DNA of 28,569 nt from CAZIRO01 sp964541595 (GTDB lineage: Bacteria > Acidobacteriota > HRBIN11), in the NCBI GenBank assembly GCA_964541595.1, contig CAZIRO010000015.1, positions 1-28,569 on the forward strand. Reading direction: 5' to 3'. The notes under the pieces are model-generated. The model ran no database searches and was not told the origin of the DNA. It saw only the letters and a list, made by a program, of their open reading frames with translations. Positions 7,549-15,835 of the stretch are shown here, piece after piece. Position 1 is the first letter of the stretch. Every line of letters starts with the position of its first letter. The translations under genes were made by a program, and so were the position numbers.

Positions 7549-8589
7549 ATGCGTACACTGAACGGAAAACGGATTCTGGTCACCGGGGGCGCAGGGTTTA
7601 TCGGATCGCATTTCGTTGAACACCTGCTCGACACGTATCCGGATGTTCGGGTTATCACGCTGGACAAACTGACGTATGCCGGATCGCTGGACAACCTCCG
7701 GGCAGTGATGGACGACCCGCGGCACGTATTCATTCATGGCGACGTGACTCGTCGGGAAGATCTGGAGAAGGCGGTGCAGGGTGGGGTGGACTGGATCTTT
7801 CACTTTGCCGCAGAAACGCATGTTGACCGCTCGCTGTACACTCCGGAACGGTTTCTGCATACAGACATCTGGGGAACCTTTACCGTGTTAGAAGTCGCCC
7901 GTGCGATCGGTGTGGAAGGCATGGTGCATATCTCTACGGATGAAGTATACGGGAGCATTCCGGAGGGACAGACCGCCCACGAGTATGCGCCGTTTTTGCC
8001 GTCCAGTCCGTACGCCGCAAGCAAGGCCGCTGCCGATCTGCTGGTCCACGCGTACGGGATGACTTACGACCTTCCGGTACTCATCGTGCGTCCTTCGAAT
8101 ACATACGGACCCCGGCAGTATCCGGAAAAACTCATTCCGCTGTTCATTCTGCGGGCCATGGAAAACAGACCGCTGCCGCTGTACGGTGACGGTCTATACG
8201 TCCGGGACTGGTTGTACGTTACGGACCTGTGCACGGCCATCCGCCTGATCGCGGAACGGGGTGTCTGGCACACGCCTTACAACGTGGCGGCCGGGGACTG
8301 GCGCACGAACCTGGACGTCGCCCGGACGATCGTCGACATGCTGGGCAAATCTGCGGACCTGATCCACCGTGTGCAGGACCGTCCGGGGCACGATCGCCGC
8401 TACGCCATGGACGCCGCTCGTGTACGGCAACTCGGCTGGCGCCCGAAGGTGCCCTTTCCGGAGGGTATACGACGCACCATTGAGTGGTGGCGGGCGCATG
8501 CGGATCGCTGGCAGAAGATCCGTTCGGATCCCGAGTATCACCGGTTCTTTGCCCGTCACTACGGATCCCGGCTGGACGCCGTGTCTTAG
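7549..8589 (+). CDS. rfbB: dTDP-glucose 4,6-dehydratase
   Basis: NAD-dependent short-chain dehydrogenase/reductase that makes dTDP-4-keto-6-deoxyglucose, the branch point to rhamnose and other deoxysugars of surface polysaccharides. The 346-residue protein begins with the dinucleotide-binding loop TGGAGFIGSHFVEHLL. It shows the catalytic T-D-E in HISTDEVYGS, the Y-x3-K dyad in SPYAASKAAAD, and RPSNTYGPRQYPEKLIP and YGDGLYVRDWLYV, all typical of RmlB/RfbB. The ATG at 7549 follows AGGGGTGG; an in-frame ATG at 7504 lacks a site. It stands alone with no other rml gene nearby. It converges with the permease gene, leaving only 11 bp between stops. A related nucleotide-sugar dehydratase is the alternative. 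Confidence 0.9.
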   Translation: MRTLNGKRILVTGGAGFIGSHFVEHLLDTYPDVRVITLDKLTYAGSLDNLRAVMDDPRHVFIHGDVTRREDLEKAVQGGVDWIFHFAAETHVDRSLYTPERFLHTDIWGTFTVLEVARAIGVEGMVHISTDEVYGSIPEGQTAHEYAPFLPSSPYAASKAAADLLVHAYGMTYDLPVLIVRPSNTYGPRQYPEKLIPLFILRAMENRPLPLYGDGLYVRDWLYVTDLCTAIRLIAERGVWHTPYNVAAGDWRTNLDVARTIVDMLGKSADLIHRVQDRPGHDRRYAMDAARVRQLGWRPKVPFPEGIRRTIEWWRAHADRWQKIRSDPEYHRFFARHYGSRLDAVS

Positions 8590-8600
8590 GAAATGGACCA

Positions 8601-9353
8601 TCAAGCGGACCCGCGAAGGAGCCGAACGATGAGGATCACAAGCACGCCGCGCAGGAGCCACTCCATCCAACGCACGGGCAGACGACGTCCCAGCAGTACA
8701 CCGAAATACGCACCCGCGGCAATACCGGCGGCGAGTCCGCCGGCATACGACCAGTGAATCAGTGCGGCAGCAGCGAACCGGACCATCGCGACACTGTTGC
8801 CTATCAGTCCCAGGATGTGACTCAAAGCGATGGCCGTTCGCATGGGCAAACCTGCCCGGAAACGGAACAGGCTGATGAGCATGGTCACGGTTCCGGGACC
8901 GAGCATACCGTTGTACAATGCAAGGAATCCGGTACCCACGAATCCCGGCCAGGAAAACGTCGGTTTCGGATTGTGCGTTCCCGTCAACCGTGCGGATGGC
9001 ATTCCCGGTATGCGAAACGGCATCACAAAGACGAAGGCAATGAGAATGATGCCCCAGCGAATCCAGGACACCGGAAGTATCAGCAACAGCTCCGCTCCGA
9101 TCAGACTCCCGACACCCATGAGTACCGTCAACCACCAGTACCTTCCCGGGACGTGGCGCAGTTCTTTCCGAAACCCGAAGATGCCCATGATGCCGAGGAG
9201 CAGGATCGCCGGTTTGTTGGTGGCCACGGCATGATGAGCCTCCAGACCTACGGACATGAGCAACGGAATGGTCACGTATGAAAGCCCACCGGTAAGCACA
9301 CCGGGCACGGCACATACGGCACTGATACCGATTACGACCCACCACTGTGACAT
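8601..9353 (-). CDS. TauE/SafE-family membrane permease
   Basis: Polytopic inner-membrane protein of 250 residues, very hydrophobic with about seven to eight membrane segments. The two-half layout of the TauE/SafE (DUF81) family is visible: an N-terminal GVLTGGLSYVTIPLLMSVGLEAHHAVATNKPAIL and a second copy GTGFLALYNGMLGPGTVTMLISLFRFR...AIALSHILGLIGNSVA. Family members export sulfite, sulfoacetate or similar anions, and the substrate here cannot be told. The ATG at 9353 starts directly before the first membrane helix. No strong ribosome binding site is visible, and an upstream ATG at 9398 is possible. The gene is monocistronic, converging on rfbB. Confidence 0.85.
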   Translation of the reverse strand: MSQWWVVIGISAVCAVPGVLTGGLSYVTIPLLMSVGLEAHHAVATNKPAILLLGIMGIFGFRKELRHVPGRYWWLTVLMGVGSLIGAELLLILPVSWIRWGIILIAFVFVMPFRIPGMPSARLTGTHNPKPTFSWPGFVGTGFLALYNGMLGPGTVTMLISLFRFRAGLPMRTAIALSHILGLIGNSVAMVRFAAAALIHWSYAGGLAAGIAAGAYFGVLLGRRLPVRWMEWLLRGVLVILIVRLLRGSA

Positions 9354-9396
9354 GGTGCAACGTCTCGCGTCCGGAATGTGAGAAAGACGACGGTGC

Positions 9397-9425
9397 ATTG
9401 TGCGGATTGTCGCCCGATGTTGCAA
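9397..9425 (-). promoter_or_regulatory. Candidate promoter of the TauE/SafE gene
   Basis: On the minus strand TTGCAA (9420-9425) and CACAAT (9397-9402) are separated by exactly 17 bp. A start near 9390 would give a leader of about 37 bases. The -35 box is the same hexamer seen at the ssrA and fbp promoters. It would support a start at 9353 rather than at 9398, which lies inside the promoter. Confidence 0.45.
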
Positions 9426-9551
9426 CACCGCATTCTCTGAAATCGGGACAGGCCATGGGACACCGTGGGTCCCCATGCGGTCATGCGTTATCCCCAGCCC
9501 GGAAATGTCGGGTCTCTCTGACACCTGGGACCCGCCACCCGGGACCGGAGA

Positions 9552-9585
9552 CCGGTGGCCACCGGCACACCGGTGGATCCGGTGG
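9552..9585. repeat. GC-rich palindrome cluster (three CCGGTGG copies)
   Basis: CCGGTGGCCACCGG (9552-9565) is a perfect 14-bp palindrome. CCGGTGG recurs at 9570 and 9579, and CCACCGG (9559-9565) can pair with CCGGTGG (9570-9576) across a 4-base loop. This lies in the 291-bp gap between the TauE/SafE start and the YqgF gene. Apart from this cluster and the permease promoter the gap holds nothing I can name. Confidence 0.5.
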
Positions 9586-9644
9586 TGCGCATGTCCCACT
9601 GCCTGTCCCGATCCCAACGTATTCTGAAATCCGGAGGCAATCCG

Positions 9645-10100
9645 GTGCAGCCACGACCGCTCACGTCACCGGCACGCTGGATGGGACTGGATCTCGGGCT
9701 GCGCTGGTGGGGGATCAGTCTGTCCGATGTACATCTGCGGACTGCCCGGCCGCTCGCTGTCCTGGACGCCCGTGATCGGGCCGCAGCCGTTCGCCGGATC
9801 CGCACATGGATCCAGGCATACGCGGTGCAACGTATGATCGTGGGCATTCCCCTCCGCAACGGTGCATGGACGACGGCGGCGGAACGGGTGTTCCACCTGT
9901 GCGGGTACCTGCGCAGACGCCTGCGCGGTGTCGAATGGCGCTTCGTCGATGAAACGGAAACCACCTGGAACGCCCGTCTGCTGACGCCACCGGGTCGGCG
10001 AGACGACGCCTGGGCAGCGGCTCTGATTCTGCAACGTGGCCTGGAACATCCGGACACACTATGGACCTGGAAAGATCTGCTCCGCCTACGAGCCTCCTGA
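9645..10100 (+). CDS. ruvX: YqgF/RuvX family Holliday-junction resolvase-like protein
   Basis: Member of the RNase H-fold YqgF family, linked to Holliday junction resolution and pre-16S rRNA 5' maturation. The 151-residue length is typical. Visible marks are the first acidic motif MGLDLGLRWWGISLSD, the IVGIPLRNG strand-loop, FVDETETTW (the conserved glutamate segment, usually DERLTT) and the C-terminal DDAWAAALILQ. The GTG at 9645 is chosen because GGAGG lies 7 bases upstream, and the protein then starts shortly before motif I. An open frame reaches back to 9555 without a site. It is the first gene of the plus-strand housekeeping block. Confidence 0.85.
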   Translation: MQPRPLTSPARWMGLDLGLRWWGISLSDVHLRTARPLAVLDARDRAAAVRRIRTWIQAYAVQRMIVGIPLRNGAWTTAAERVFHLCGYLRRRLRGVEWRFVDETETTWNARLLTPPGRRDDAWAAALILQRGLEHPDTLWTWKDLLRLRAS

Positions 10101-10118
10101 ACCGGGCACACTACCCTT

Positions 10119-10146
10119 TTGCACGGATGGGCATTATTATTAAGAT
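10119..10146 (+). promoter_or_regulatory. Candidate promoter of the 263-residue unknown gene
   Basis: TTGCAC (10119-10124) and TAAGAT (10141-10146) are spaced by 16 bp in an unusually AT-rich patch just after the YqgF stop. Transcription would start near 10153, about 16 bp before the ATG and just before its ribosome binding site. Confidence 0.4.
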
Positions 10147-10168
10147 ACACCGCTTCGTGGAGGAAAAT

Positions 10169-10960
10169 ATGCAGTCTGTACCCTATCAGGTGGCGCCGGA
10201 ACGCATCCAGGCGTTCCTGCTGGCGCATCCGGAAATCGAACCGACAGCGATCAACGAACAGATCGGTGAATCTCCCTTTTACATTCCTCTGCTGTATCAG
10301 TCGAATGCTCAGGAACATGTCGTATATTTCGAGGACCAGGCCTGGGAGGACCCGGCGATCTTTCGACTCATGGAATGGATTCTGGCACTTCGCTTTTTCA
10401 GCAATCATGTGGAAGCCACGGTCCACATCGAAGGCGCCCCCGCGCCCCCGGTCGTTCAGGAGATTATCAGCCTGCATCCGGTGACCATTGCCAAACTCGC
10501 GGCCATCCTGGGGGTGTTGATGGCAGAGGACGATCGCCCCGAAACGCTGGTCACTGTTGCCCGGGACTGGATGCAACAACTGTTCGGCGTGCAGTGGCCC
10601 GAGCAATGCGAAACTCCAGAGGATCAGCAAAATCTGGATGCCGCTGTGCATTTGCTGGACCAGATCGTGGAACGGTACTTCTGGAGCGAAAACCAATGGG
10701 CGTTCCACCCGCTGGAGTATATCCTGCTCCTGGGCAGCGCGTATGGCGAGATGGTGCGGCTCCGCTATGACGGCCAATGGATTGCGGGAGAAAATCCCGT
10801 GGAGCATCGGGTCGTCTGTCTGGGCTCGATGGACGTTCACCCCGCGGAGGCTGTGATCGAAATGCTGCAGGCCGGACCGGCTATGTCCCTGGCGGAACGA
10901 TACCGTCTCATCCCCGTGGAATGGGCTGCGCAACAGGTCGATTCCGAGGAAGAGACGTAA
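10169..10960 (+). CDS. Unknown protein of 263 residues
   Basis: I do not recognise this family with confidence. The ATG at 10169 follows GTGGAGG. The protein is acidic and soluble-looking, with no signal peptide or clear membrane segment. The first half is rich in hydrophobic and aromatic residues (ESPFYIPLLYQS, MEWILALRFFSNH). A C-terminal section reads HPLEYILLLGSAYGEMVRLRYDGQWIAG, a pattern (LG-x3-GE, then G-x-W) seen in several small alpha/beta families of unknown function. It has its own candidate promoter between the YqgF and GerMN genes, with a 145-bp gap before the next gene. Function unknown. Confidence 0.75.
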   Translation: MQSVPYQVAPERIQAFLLAHPEIEPTAINEQIGESPFYIPLLYQSNAQEHVVYFEDQAWEDPAIFRLMEWILALRFFSNHVEATVHIEGAPAPPVVQEIISLHPVTIAKLAAILGVLMAEDDRPETLVTVARDWMQQLFGVQWPEQCETPEDQQNLDAAVHLLDQIVERYFWSENQWAFHPLEYILLLGSAYGEMVRLRYDGQWIAGENPVEHRVVCLGSMDVHPAEAVIEMLQAGPAMSLAERYRLIPVEWAAQQVDSEEET

Positions 10961-11105
10961 ACCCTGCGGACACCCGCGTATTCCCATCCGGGATGCCAAC
11001 CCTGTGCGTCGGTGCCCGACCGTGATCGAATTCGAACGCGATCGCCCGCACGGGCTCCGGTACGGTATATTTTGAAATCGGCACGGACACCCTGTGGAGT
11101 CACAT

Positions 11106-11789
11106 ATGCGCACGCGTGCAGACCGACATCGGCGATCTGCAGTAACGGTATTTGTCGGCGTGTTGTTCAGTCTGGTTGTGCTCGCTGCGATCGCGATCTG
11201 GTTGTGGTTTCCGCGACGGGCCGGTCCCCGGCGTCCTGCACTACCCCGTTCGGCGCCGCCCGTCCAGGCGCAAGACGCGTCGAAGGCGGCACCCTCCGTG
11301 GTCCCGATGCGGGCCTCGCGGGAAGTGACGCTGTTCTTTCAGGTGGACGATCTTCCATACCTGGGAGCGGAAACCCGGGAAGTTACGTTTTTGGATGCGC
11401 ATGACCTTGCCGTTCAACTGGTTCAGATGCTGATCAACGGTCCGGAAACGGAATCGCTCCGCCCCACGATTCCCCCGGAAACGCAGGTCACCCACGTATT
11501 GCTCGACACATCGCACCGGTGGATCCTCGTCGACTTCTCCAGTGCGTTGCAGACCAACCATCCGGGAAATTCGCTCGCCGAAGCGCTTACGGTCTATTCC
11601 ATTGTCAATACCCTCCTGTATAACCTGCCAGACTATCGGAAAGTCTGGATCCTCATCGATCACGAGACCCGTCCTGTTTTAAAATATCATCTGGCTCTGG
11701 ATGCGCCGCTCTCCTGGAACGCCGCATGGATCCGTGCTGATGAACGCCAGGCATTGATGCGAGGAGTCGCGAACCATGGAACGCATTGA
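11106..11789 (+). CDS. Membrane-anchored GerMN-domain protein
   Basis: Protein of 227 residues with one N-terminal membrane helix (about residues 15-36, VTVFVGVLFSLVVLAAIAIW), a low-complexity Pro/Ala/Arg linker (about 37-75), and an exported C-terminal GerMN domain. The domain is recognised by EVTLFFQVDDLPYLGAETREV, LVQMLINGPETESLRPTIPP, WILVDFSSALQ and ALTVYSIVNTL. GerMN domains occur in the spore protein GerM and in many non-spore envelope proteins, and their biochemical role is unclear. The ATG at 11106 has GGAG 6 bases upstream; a GTG at 11094 is an alternative. The 3' end overlaps the RNase PH gene by 14 bp. The same order (GerM-type, rph, rdgB) is known in Bacillus-like genomes. Confidence 0.85.
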   Translation: MRTRADRHRRSAVTVFVGVLFSLVVLAAIAIWLWFPRRAGPRRPALPRSAPPVQAQDASKAAPSVVPMRASREVTLFFQVDDLPYLGAETREVTFLDAHDLAVQLVQMLINGPETESLRPTIPPETQVTHVLLDTSHRWILVDFSSALQTNHPGNSLAEALTVYSIVNTLLYNLPDYRKVWILIDHETRPVLKYHLALDAPLSWNAAWIRADERQALMRGVANHGTH

Positions 11790-12555
11790 TGGCCGTGCAC
11801 CGACAGAACTGCGGCCGATTCAAATCCACCCGTTCTTTCTGCGTCAACCGCTGGGATCCGCGTTGATCGAATGGGGCCAGACGCGGGTGCTCATTGCGGT
11901 GAACCTGGAAGATCGGGTACCGGCGTTCCTGCAGGGTACGGGACAGGGATGGATCTCGGCGGAATACACGCTGCTGTCCCGCGCCGGCGGATCGCGCGTG
12001 ACGTCCAGTCTGGGTGGCAGTGGTGCCGGTCGTGCTGTGGAAATCCGCCGGTTGATCGGCCGGAGTCTGCGTGCAGCCATCGATCCCTTCGTGCTGGGAG
12101 AGCGGACGCTCTGGGTCGACTGTGACGTGCTCGAAGCCGACGGCGGAACACGCGTCGCCGCCATCACCGGCGGTTTCGTTGCCCTGACACTGGCGCTGGA
12201 CCGGATGGTCCGCCAGGGACTCATCGAAACCTGGCCAGTACGCACGATGATCGCCGCGATCAGCGCCGGCATCGTGCGCGACGCACCCCTCATTGACCTG
12301 AACTATTTCGAGGACAGTCAGGCCGACGTCGATGCCAATTTCGTGATGACACCCTCCGGTGAATGCGTGGAGGTTCAGCTGACCGGTGAACATCAAACCC
12401 TCGCACCGTCCCGTTTGATGGCACTGCTGCAACTCGCATGGCAGGGGTTGCGACAGATTTTTCAGATGCAGATCGACGTTTTACAGCCCCACCTCATGCC
12501 CGACCACGCGGAACGGCTGCATGCGCTGCTGACCCTGCCGGAGGTACTTCCGTGA
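11776..12555 (+). CDS. rph: RNase PH
   Basis: Phosphate-dependent 3'-to-5' exoribonuclease that trims tRNA 3' ends and acts in rRNA turnover. The 259-residue protein opens with RIDGRAPTELRPIQI and shows GWISAEYTLLSRA, EIRRLIGRSLRAAID, the phosphate-site region DCDVLEADGGTRVAAITGG and the catalytic acidic stretch DLNYFEDSQADVDANFVMT. It is about 20 residues longer than the E. coli protein, mostly at the C terminus. The usual LPRAT segment reads LSRAGG. The ATG at 11776 has a GGAG site about 9 bases upstream. The stop overlaps the next start in GTGA, so the genes are coupled. Confidence 0.95.
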   Translation: MERIDGRAPTELRPIQIHPFFLRQPLGSALIEWGQTRVLIAVNLEDRVPAFLQGTGQGWISAEYTLLSRAGGSRVTSSLGGSGAGRAVEIRRLIGRSLRAAIDPFVLGERTLWVDCDVLEADGGTRVAAITGGFVALTLALDRMVRQGLIETWPVRTMIAAISAGIVRDAPLIDLNYFEDSQADVDANFVMTPSGECVEVQLTGEHQTLAPSRLMALLQLAWQGLRQIFQMQIDVLQPHLMPDHAERLHALLTLPEVLP

Positions 12556-13175
12556 GTGTGCGGACGATCGGTCTGGCGACCCGCAACGTACACAAAATCC
12601 GCGAAATCCGTGCCATGCTTGCACGGGCAAATATCCCCGTGTACATTCGCACCGCGCGTGAACTGAACGTGCCGCCCCCGCAGGAAACCGGTACCACCTT
12701 CCTGGAAAACGCGCGGATCAAAGCCCGATACTATGCCCGCTACTTTCAATGTCCCACACTTGCCGATGACTCCGGACTGGTGATCCCGGCACTGGACGGT
12801 TTTCCCGGCGTGCACAGCGCCCGCTGGGGTGCAGACCGAATGACGCAGGAGGAAAAAAACCGCTGGATCGTGGAACGACTCCAGCATCGGCCCCCGGAAG
12901 ACCGCACGGCGATGTTCGTCTGCGCGCTGGTCTTCGCTGACCGGGAACGGATCCTCTGGGAAACCGAGGTCCGCGTGACGGGCCAGATCACACCGGAACC
13001 CCGGGGACACCGGGGGTTTGGCTACGACCCGATTTTCTTTTATCCGCCGGCGGGCAAGACATTCGCGGAGATGACCCCCGAAGAAAAGAACGCCGTTAGC
13101 CACCGCGGACGCGCCCTGCGGGCCTGGTTGCGTTTCCTCCGGACATGGACTCCACAGCAGGATGGTGCGTCATGA
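12552..13175 (+). CDS. rdgB: RdgB/HAM1-type non-canonical purine NTP pyrophosphatase
   Basis: Hydrolyses dITP, ITP and XTP to the monophosphates to keep deaminated purines out of nucleic acids. Marks are LATRNVHKIREIRAML at the start, TFLENARIKARYYA, the catalytic LADDSGLVIPALDGFPGVHSAR, and the C-terminal GFGYDPIFFYPPAGKTFAEM plus EEKNAVSHRGRAL. The 207-residue length is typical. The GTG at 12552 overlaps the RNase PH stop by 4 bp and has GGAGGT 6 bases upstream. The rph-rdgB pairing is common in bacteria. Its stop overlaps the methyltransferase ATG in an ATGA. Confidence 0.96.
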   Translation: MSVRTIGLATRNVHKIREIRAMLARANIPVYIRTARELNVPPPQETGTTFLENARIKARYYARYFQCPTLADDSGLVIPALDGFPGVHSARWGADRMTQEEKNRWIVERLQHRPPEDRTAMFVCALVFADRERILWETEVRVTGQITPEPRGHRGFGYDPIFFYPPAGKTFAEMTPEEKNAVSHRGRALRAWLRFLRTWTPQQDGAS

Positions 13176-14362
13176 TCCCGGCCGTGTCGATTCCGCGACC
13201 CCTGGCACGTACGATACATCGAGGACACAACTGGATCCGCCGTGGATTGTGGGAGAAATACGGGCTGCCCGTGTTTCCACCCGGACAAATCGTCCAGCTG
13301 GTCGAAAAAGACCGGGGCGAATGGGTGGCCCTCGGGTTCTTCAATCCGCACAGCCAGATCGTCTTTCGTGTTCTGACGCGGACCCGTATTCGCCAGATCG
13401 ATGCCGACTTCTGGCATGACCGTCTGAAAACGGCCTGGTACCGGCGTCAGTCATTTCTGACCCCGGAGACGACCGGATGGCGCTGGGTGAACAGCGATGC
13501 GGACGGTCTGCCGGGGACGATCATTGATGTCTACGACCAGACCGCGGTGCTTCAGATTCTGTCGTACGGAATGGAACGGTACCGGTCGGAACTCGTCGCC
13601 GCCATGCGTCAGTTTCCATTCATTCAAAACGTCGTGGAAAAGAGCACGGGACGCGCACGGTTGCAGGAGGGGCTGGAACCGCGGATCGAAGTCGTCTGGG
13701 GACAGGCACCGGACGTTCTGCCGTTTGAAGAGCACGGGATACGGTTCTACGCTTACTGGAAAGAAGGCCATAAGACGGGGTTTTACCTGGATCAGCGTGA
13801 AAACCGTGCGCGATTACGGTCAATCGCTGAAGGCCGTTCGGTCCTCGACGTGTGTGCGTATACGGGGAGTTTTGCACTGATCGCCGTACTCTCTGGCGCC
13901 CGTAAGGTCGTGGCTGTTGAACAGAACCGGCGTGCACTGGAGTGGGGGGTAGAACAGGCGCGGACCCACGGGATCGCCGAATCCATCGAGTGGATCCACG
14001 GGGACGCGTTCGACTACCTGCGGCACCTCGCCCGGCAGCGGGCACGATACGACATCGTGATCCTCGATCCGCCACCGCTCGCGCCGACACGCGCTGCGCT
14101 GCCCAACGCACTACGGGCGTATCGCGAACTCAACCGACAGGCGATGCGGATTGTCGCCGAGGGCGGATGGCTGCTGACGACCACGTGTTCCCACCACGTC
14201 ACGCCGGAGACGTTCCTGCGCGTGGTCCTTCAGGCAGCGGCCAGCGTGCCGCGCTATTTCCGCGTGCACACCTGGCGCACCCAGCCTCCGGACCATCCCT
14301 TTCTTCTGCACGTGCCGGAAACCCGATACTTCCAGGCACTGTGGCTGCAACGGATCGGTTGA
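13172..14362 (+). CDS. rlmI: RlmI-type class I rRNA (cytosine-C5) methyltransferase
   Basis: S-adenosylmethionine-dependent RNA methyltransferase of 396 residues, the same length as E. coli RlmI, which makes m5C1962 in 23S rRNA. An N-terminal PUA-like domain (about 1-75: RTIHRGHNWIRRG, VALGFFNPHSQI) is followed by the linker domain (WVNSDADGLPGTIIDVYD). The Rossmann methyltransferase comes next with FYLDQRENR, the SAM loop LDVCAYTGSFALIAVLSGARKVVAVE, GDAFDYL, and the catalytic VILDPPPLAPTR, where RlmI proteins usually read DPPxFAxSK. The ATG at 13172 overlaps the rdgB stop. It ends the plus-strand block and converges with the next gene, with 21 bp between stops. Exact target base is inferred from family. 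Confidence 0.88.
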   Translation: MIPAVSIPRPLARTIHRGHNWIRRGLWEKYGLPVFPPGQIVQLVEKDRGEWVALGFFNPHSQIVFRVLTRTRIRQIDADFWHDRLKTAWYRRQSFLTPETTGWRWVNSDADGLPGTIIDVYDQTAVLQILSYGMERYRSELVAAMRQFPFIQNVVEKSTGRARLQEGLEPRIEVVWGQAPDVLPFEEHGIRFYAYWKEGHKTGFYLDQRENRARLRSIAEGRSVLDVCAYTGSFALIAVLSGARKVVAVEQNRRALEWGVEQARTHGIAESIEWIHGDAFDYLRHLARQRARYDIVILDPPPLAPTRAALPNALRAYRELNRQAMRIVAEGGWLLTTTCSHHVTPETFLRVVLQAAASVPRYFRVHTWRTQPPDHPFLLHVPETRYFQALWLQRIG

Positions 14363-14383
14363 ATTCCGCCCATTCCCGGGATC

Positions 14384-15835
14384 CTACGGCTGATTCCGTC
14401 GTGCCAGCTCCCCATTCCACTCCTCTGGAGTCCATCCCAGGATTTCCCTGTAAAACTGCTGTCGCTCCGCTGGGAGATCTTCCCATCGGATTCCCCGATC
14501 GAGTTCAGGAGGTGTATCATAAAACCCCACTTCATTCGGATCCATGGCTGCCCTGGCTTCTTCCGGGCGAATCCCGCGCATGCCCACCTCAATTTTCACT
14601 TCAGCCGACGGTCCCTGACCGTCGCCCACACCGATTTTAACGCCGCCGCCAAATTCCGCGGTCCGGCGGTTGTAGAAACCAAAGGGGTGCATTCCGCCTG
14701 CCCCACGACCGGTGACCTCCACGGTACCATCCGACCGTACCTGCACACTCCGTCCACCAGCCCCCACCTGCACGCTGTCTTTCGTGCTCCCACGATTATC
14801 CACCTCGCGGGTCACTTGCATGTCTCCCGCAACCACGCCTTGAACATCCGCGCTCTGCGTTTCCACGCCACGCTCGGATGAAAACCGGACCTCCCCCTGA
14901 ATCCCCTGCGTTCCCAAAGCGCTGAAACGCATGCCTGCCTGAATCTTCAACCACAAATCCCCTGGAGATCGACGCCCGGTGAGCTCCGCCACACGTTCCC
15001 GGACAACCTGGTACAGATCGAGTTGCAAACTGCGATCGATACCACTGTCCCACCGGGATGCACGGTCATCTCTAAACCGCTGGTAATCGGGATGTTGTTC
15101 CGTAAGCCCGGGTTCGATCGCTTCCGGATGCTGGCGATATACGTATACAGCCGGTGGCCCCAAACGGCGAATATCTGCAATTGTACGGGCATTGCGTACT
15201 GCGTCGATATATCGCCTCATATATGCGCTGTACGCCCGATTGTATGCATTCAACGCATCAACGGCATGCTCGTGAATCGCACGACGTATCGGTGCAGGTA
15301 GTCGGGCACTGTTGACATACATTTGCGGTGGCGCAGGAGGATTTCCCCATCCCTGAGGAACCGGAGGGCGTCTTGCCGGTTGAATATACCCCTTGGCCGC
15401 AGCCTGCCGGAGAAACGCCGCACGGTGTTCTGGTTCCATTTCGTTGATATACCGCTCCAGTAAACCGTTTCTGTGCATCCGTTCGAGCATGCGGCGATAC
15501 TGATCCGGAGGCAACCGTTCTAAAAGCTGATGAACGTTTTCCACGTCTTCGTCCGTAATCGCCAAGTTCAAGTTGGCCAATGACCTGCTCAGGAGCGATT
15601 GGATCTTTTCATAAACCTGGTCAAATTCGCGCTGCGGGAGACCCCGTGCGGGTTGCATATGGCGTGCGATGCGTGAACTTCGTGTACGTTCCACGTGATC
15701 CTGCGGAGCCTGCGGCGCATTTGCCGTGGTTCGATTTCGCGCGGATTCCGATCTCTCAGCCGAATGCGTCTCCTCCGCGGAGTGAACAGGTGGAGACGTT
15801 GGTCGTCCGGAGATTCCGCCCACATCCCTGCCCAT
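14384..15835 (-). CDS. Unknown modular protein, 483 residues, effector-like architecture
   Basis: Not recognised. Four zones can be seen. Residues 1-75 are disordered and rich in Ser, Thr, Arg and Pro. Residues about 76-150 are helical (LLERLPPDQYRRMLERMHRNGLL, then EPEHRAAFLRQAAAKG). After a Pro-rich hinge comes a second helical zone (about 175-300) rich in Tyr and Arg. From about 300 to 440 the chain is Gly/Val-rich with alternating polarity (SVQVRSDGTVEVTGRGAGG, EFGGGVKIGVGDG), suggesting beta structure. A Trp-rich helical tail ends it (GWTPEEWNGELARR). There is no signal peptide or membrane helix. The ATG at 15835 follows GGAGGAG. By eye its GC is lower than its neighbours, which hints at transfer. 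The layout recalls cargo or toxin-like proteins, but that is only an analogy. Confidence 0.8.
   Translation of the reverse strand: MGRDVGGISGRPTSPPVHSAEETHSAERSESARNRTTANAPQAPQDHVERTRSSRIARHMQPARGLPQREFDQVYEKIQSLLSRSLANLNLAITDEDVENVHQLLERLPPDQYRRMLERMHRNGLLERYINEMEPEHRAAFLRQAAAKGYIQPARRPPVPQGWGNPPAPPQMYVNSARLPAPIRRAIHEHAVDALNAYNRAYSAYMRRYIDAVRNARTIADIRRLGPPAVYVYRQHPEAIEPGLTEQHPDYQRFRDDRASRWDSGIDRSLQLDLYQVVRERVAELTGRRSPGDLWLKIQAGMRFSALGTQGIQGEVRFSSERGVETQSADVQGVVAGDMQVTREVDNRGSTKDSVQVGAGGRSVQVRSDGTVEVTGRGAGGMHPFGFYNRRTAEFGGGVKIGVGDGQGPSAEVKIEVGMRGIRPEEARAAMDPNEVGFYDTPPELDRGIRWEDLPAERQQFYREILGWTPEEWNGELARRNQP

Noticed and set aside
6661..7860. A longer HAD protein starting at 7860
   Set aside because: The extension lies antisense to rfbB. 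The GTG at 7368 has a good ribosome binding site and starts at motif I.
8194..9617. Second minus-strand open frame overlapping the TauE/SafE gene and rfbB
   Set aside because: It is a frame shadow without hydrophobic segments or motifs. The frame ending at 8601 encodes the clear permease.
9488..11113. Minus-strand open frame of 541 codons
   Set aside because: It is antisense to yqgF and the 263-residue gene and has a composition typical of a shadow frame, rich in Arg, His and Pro.
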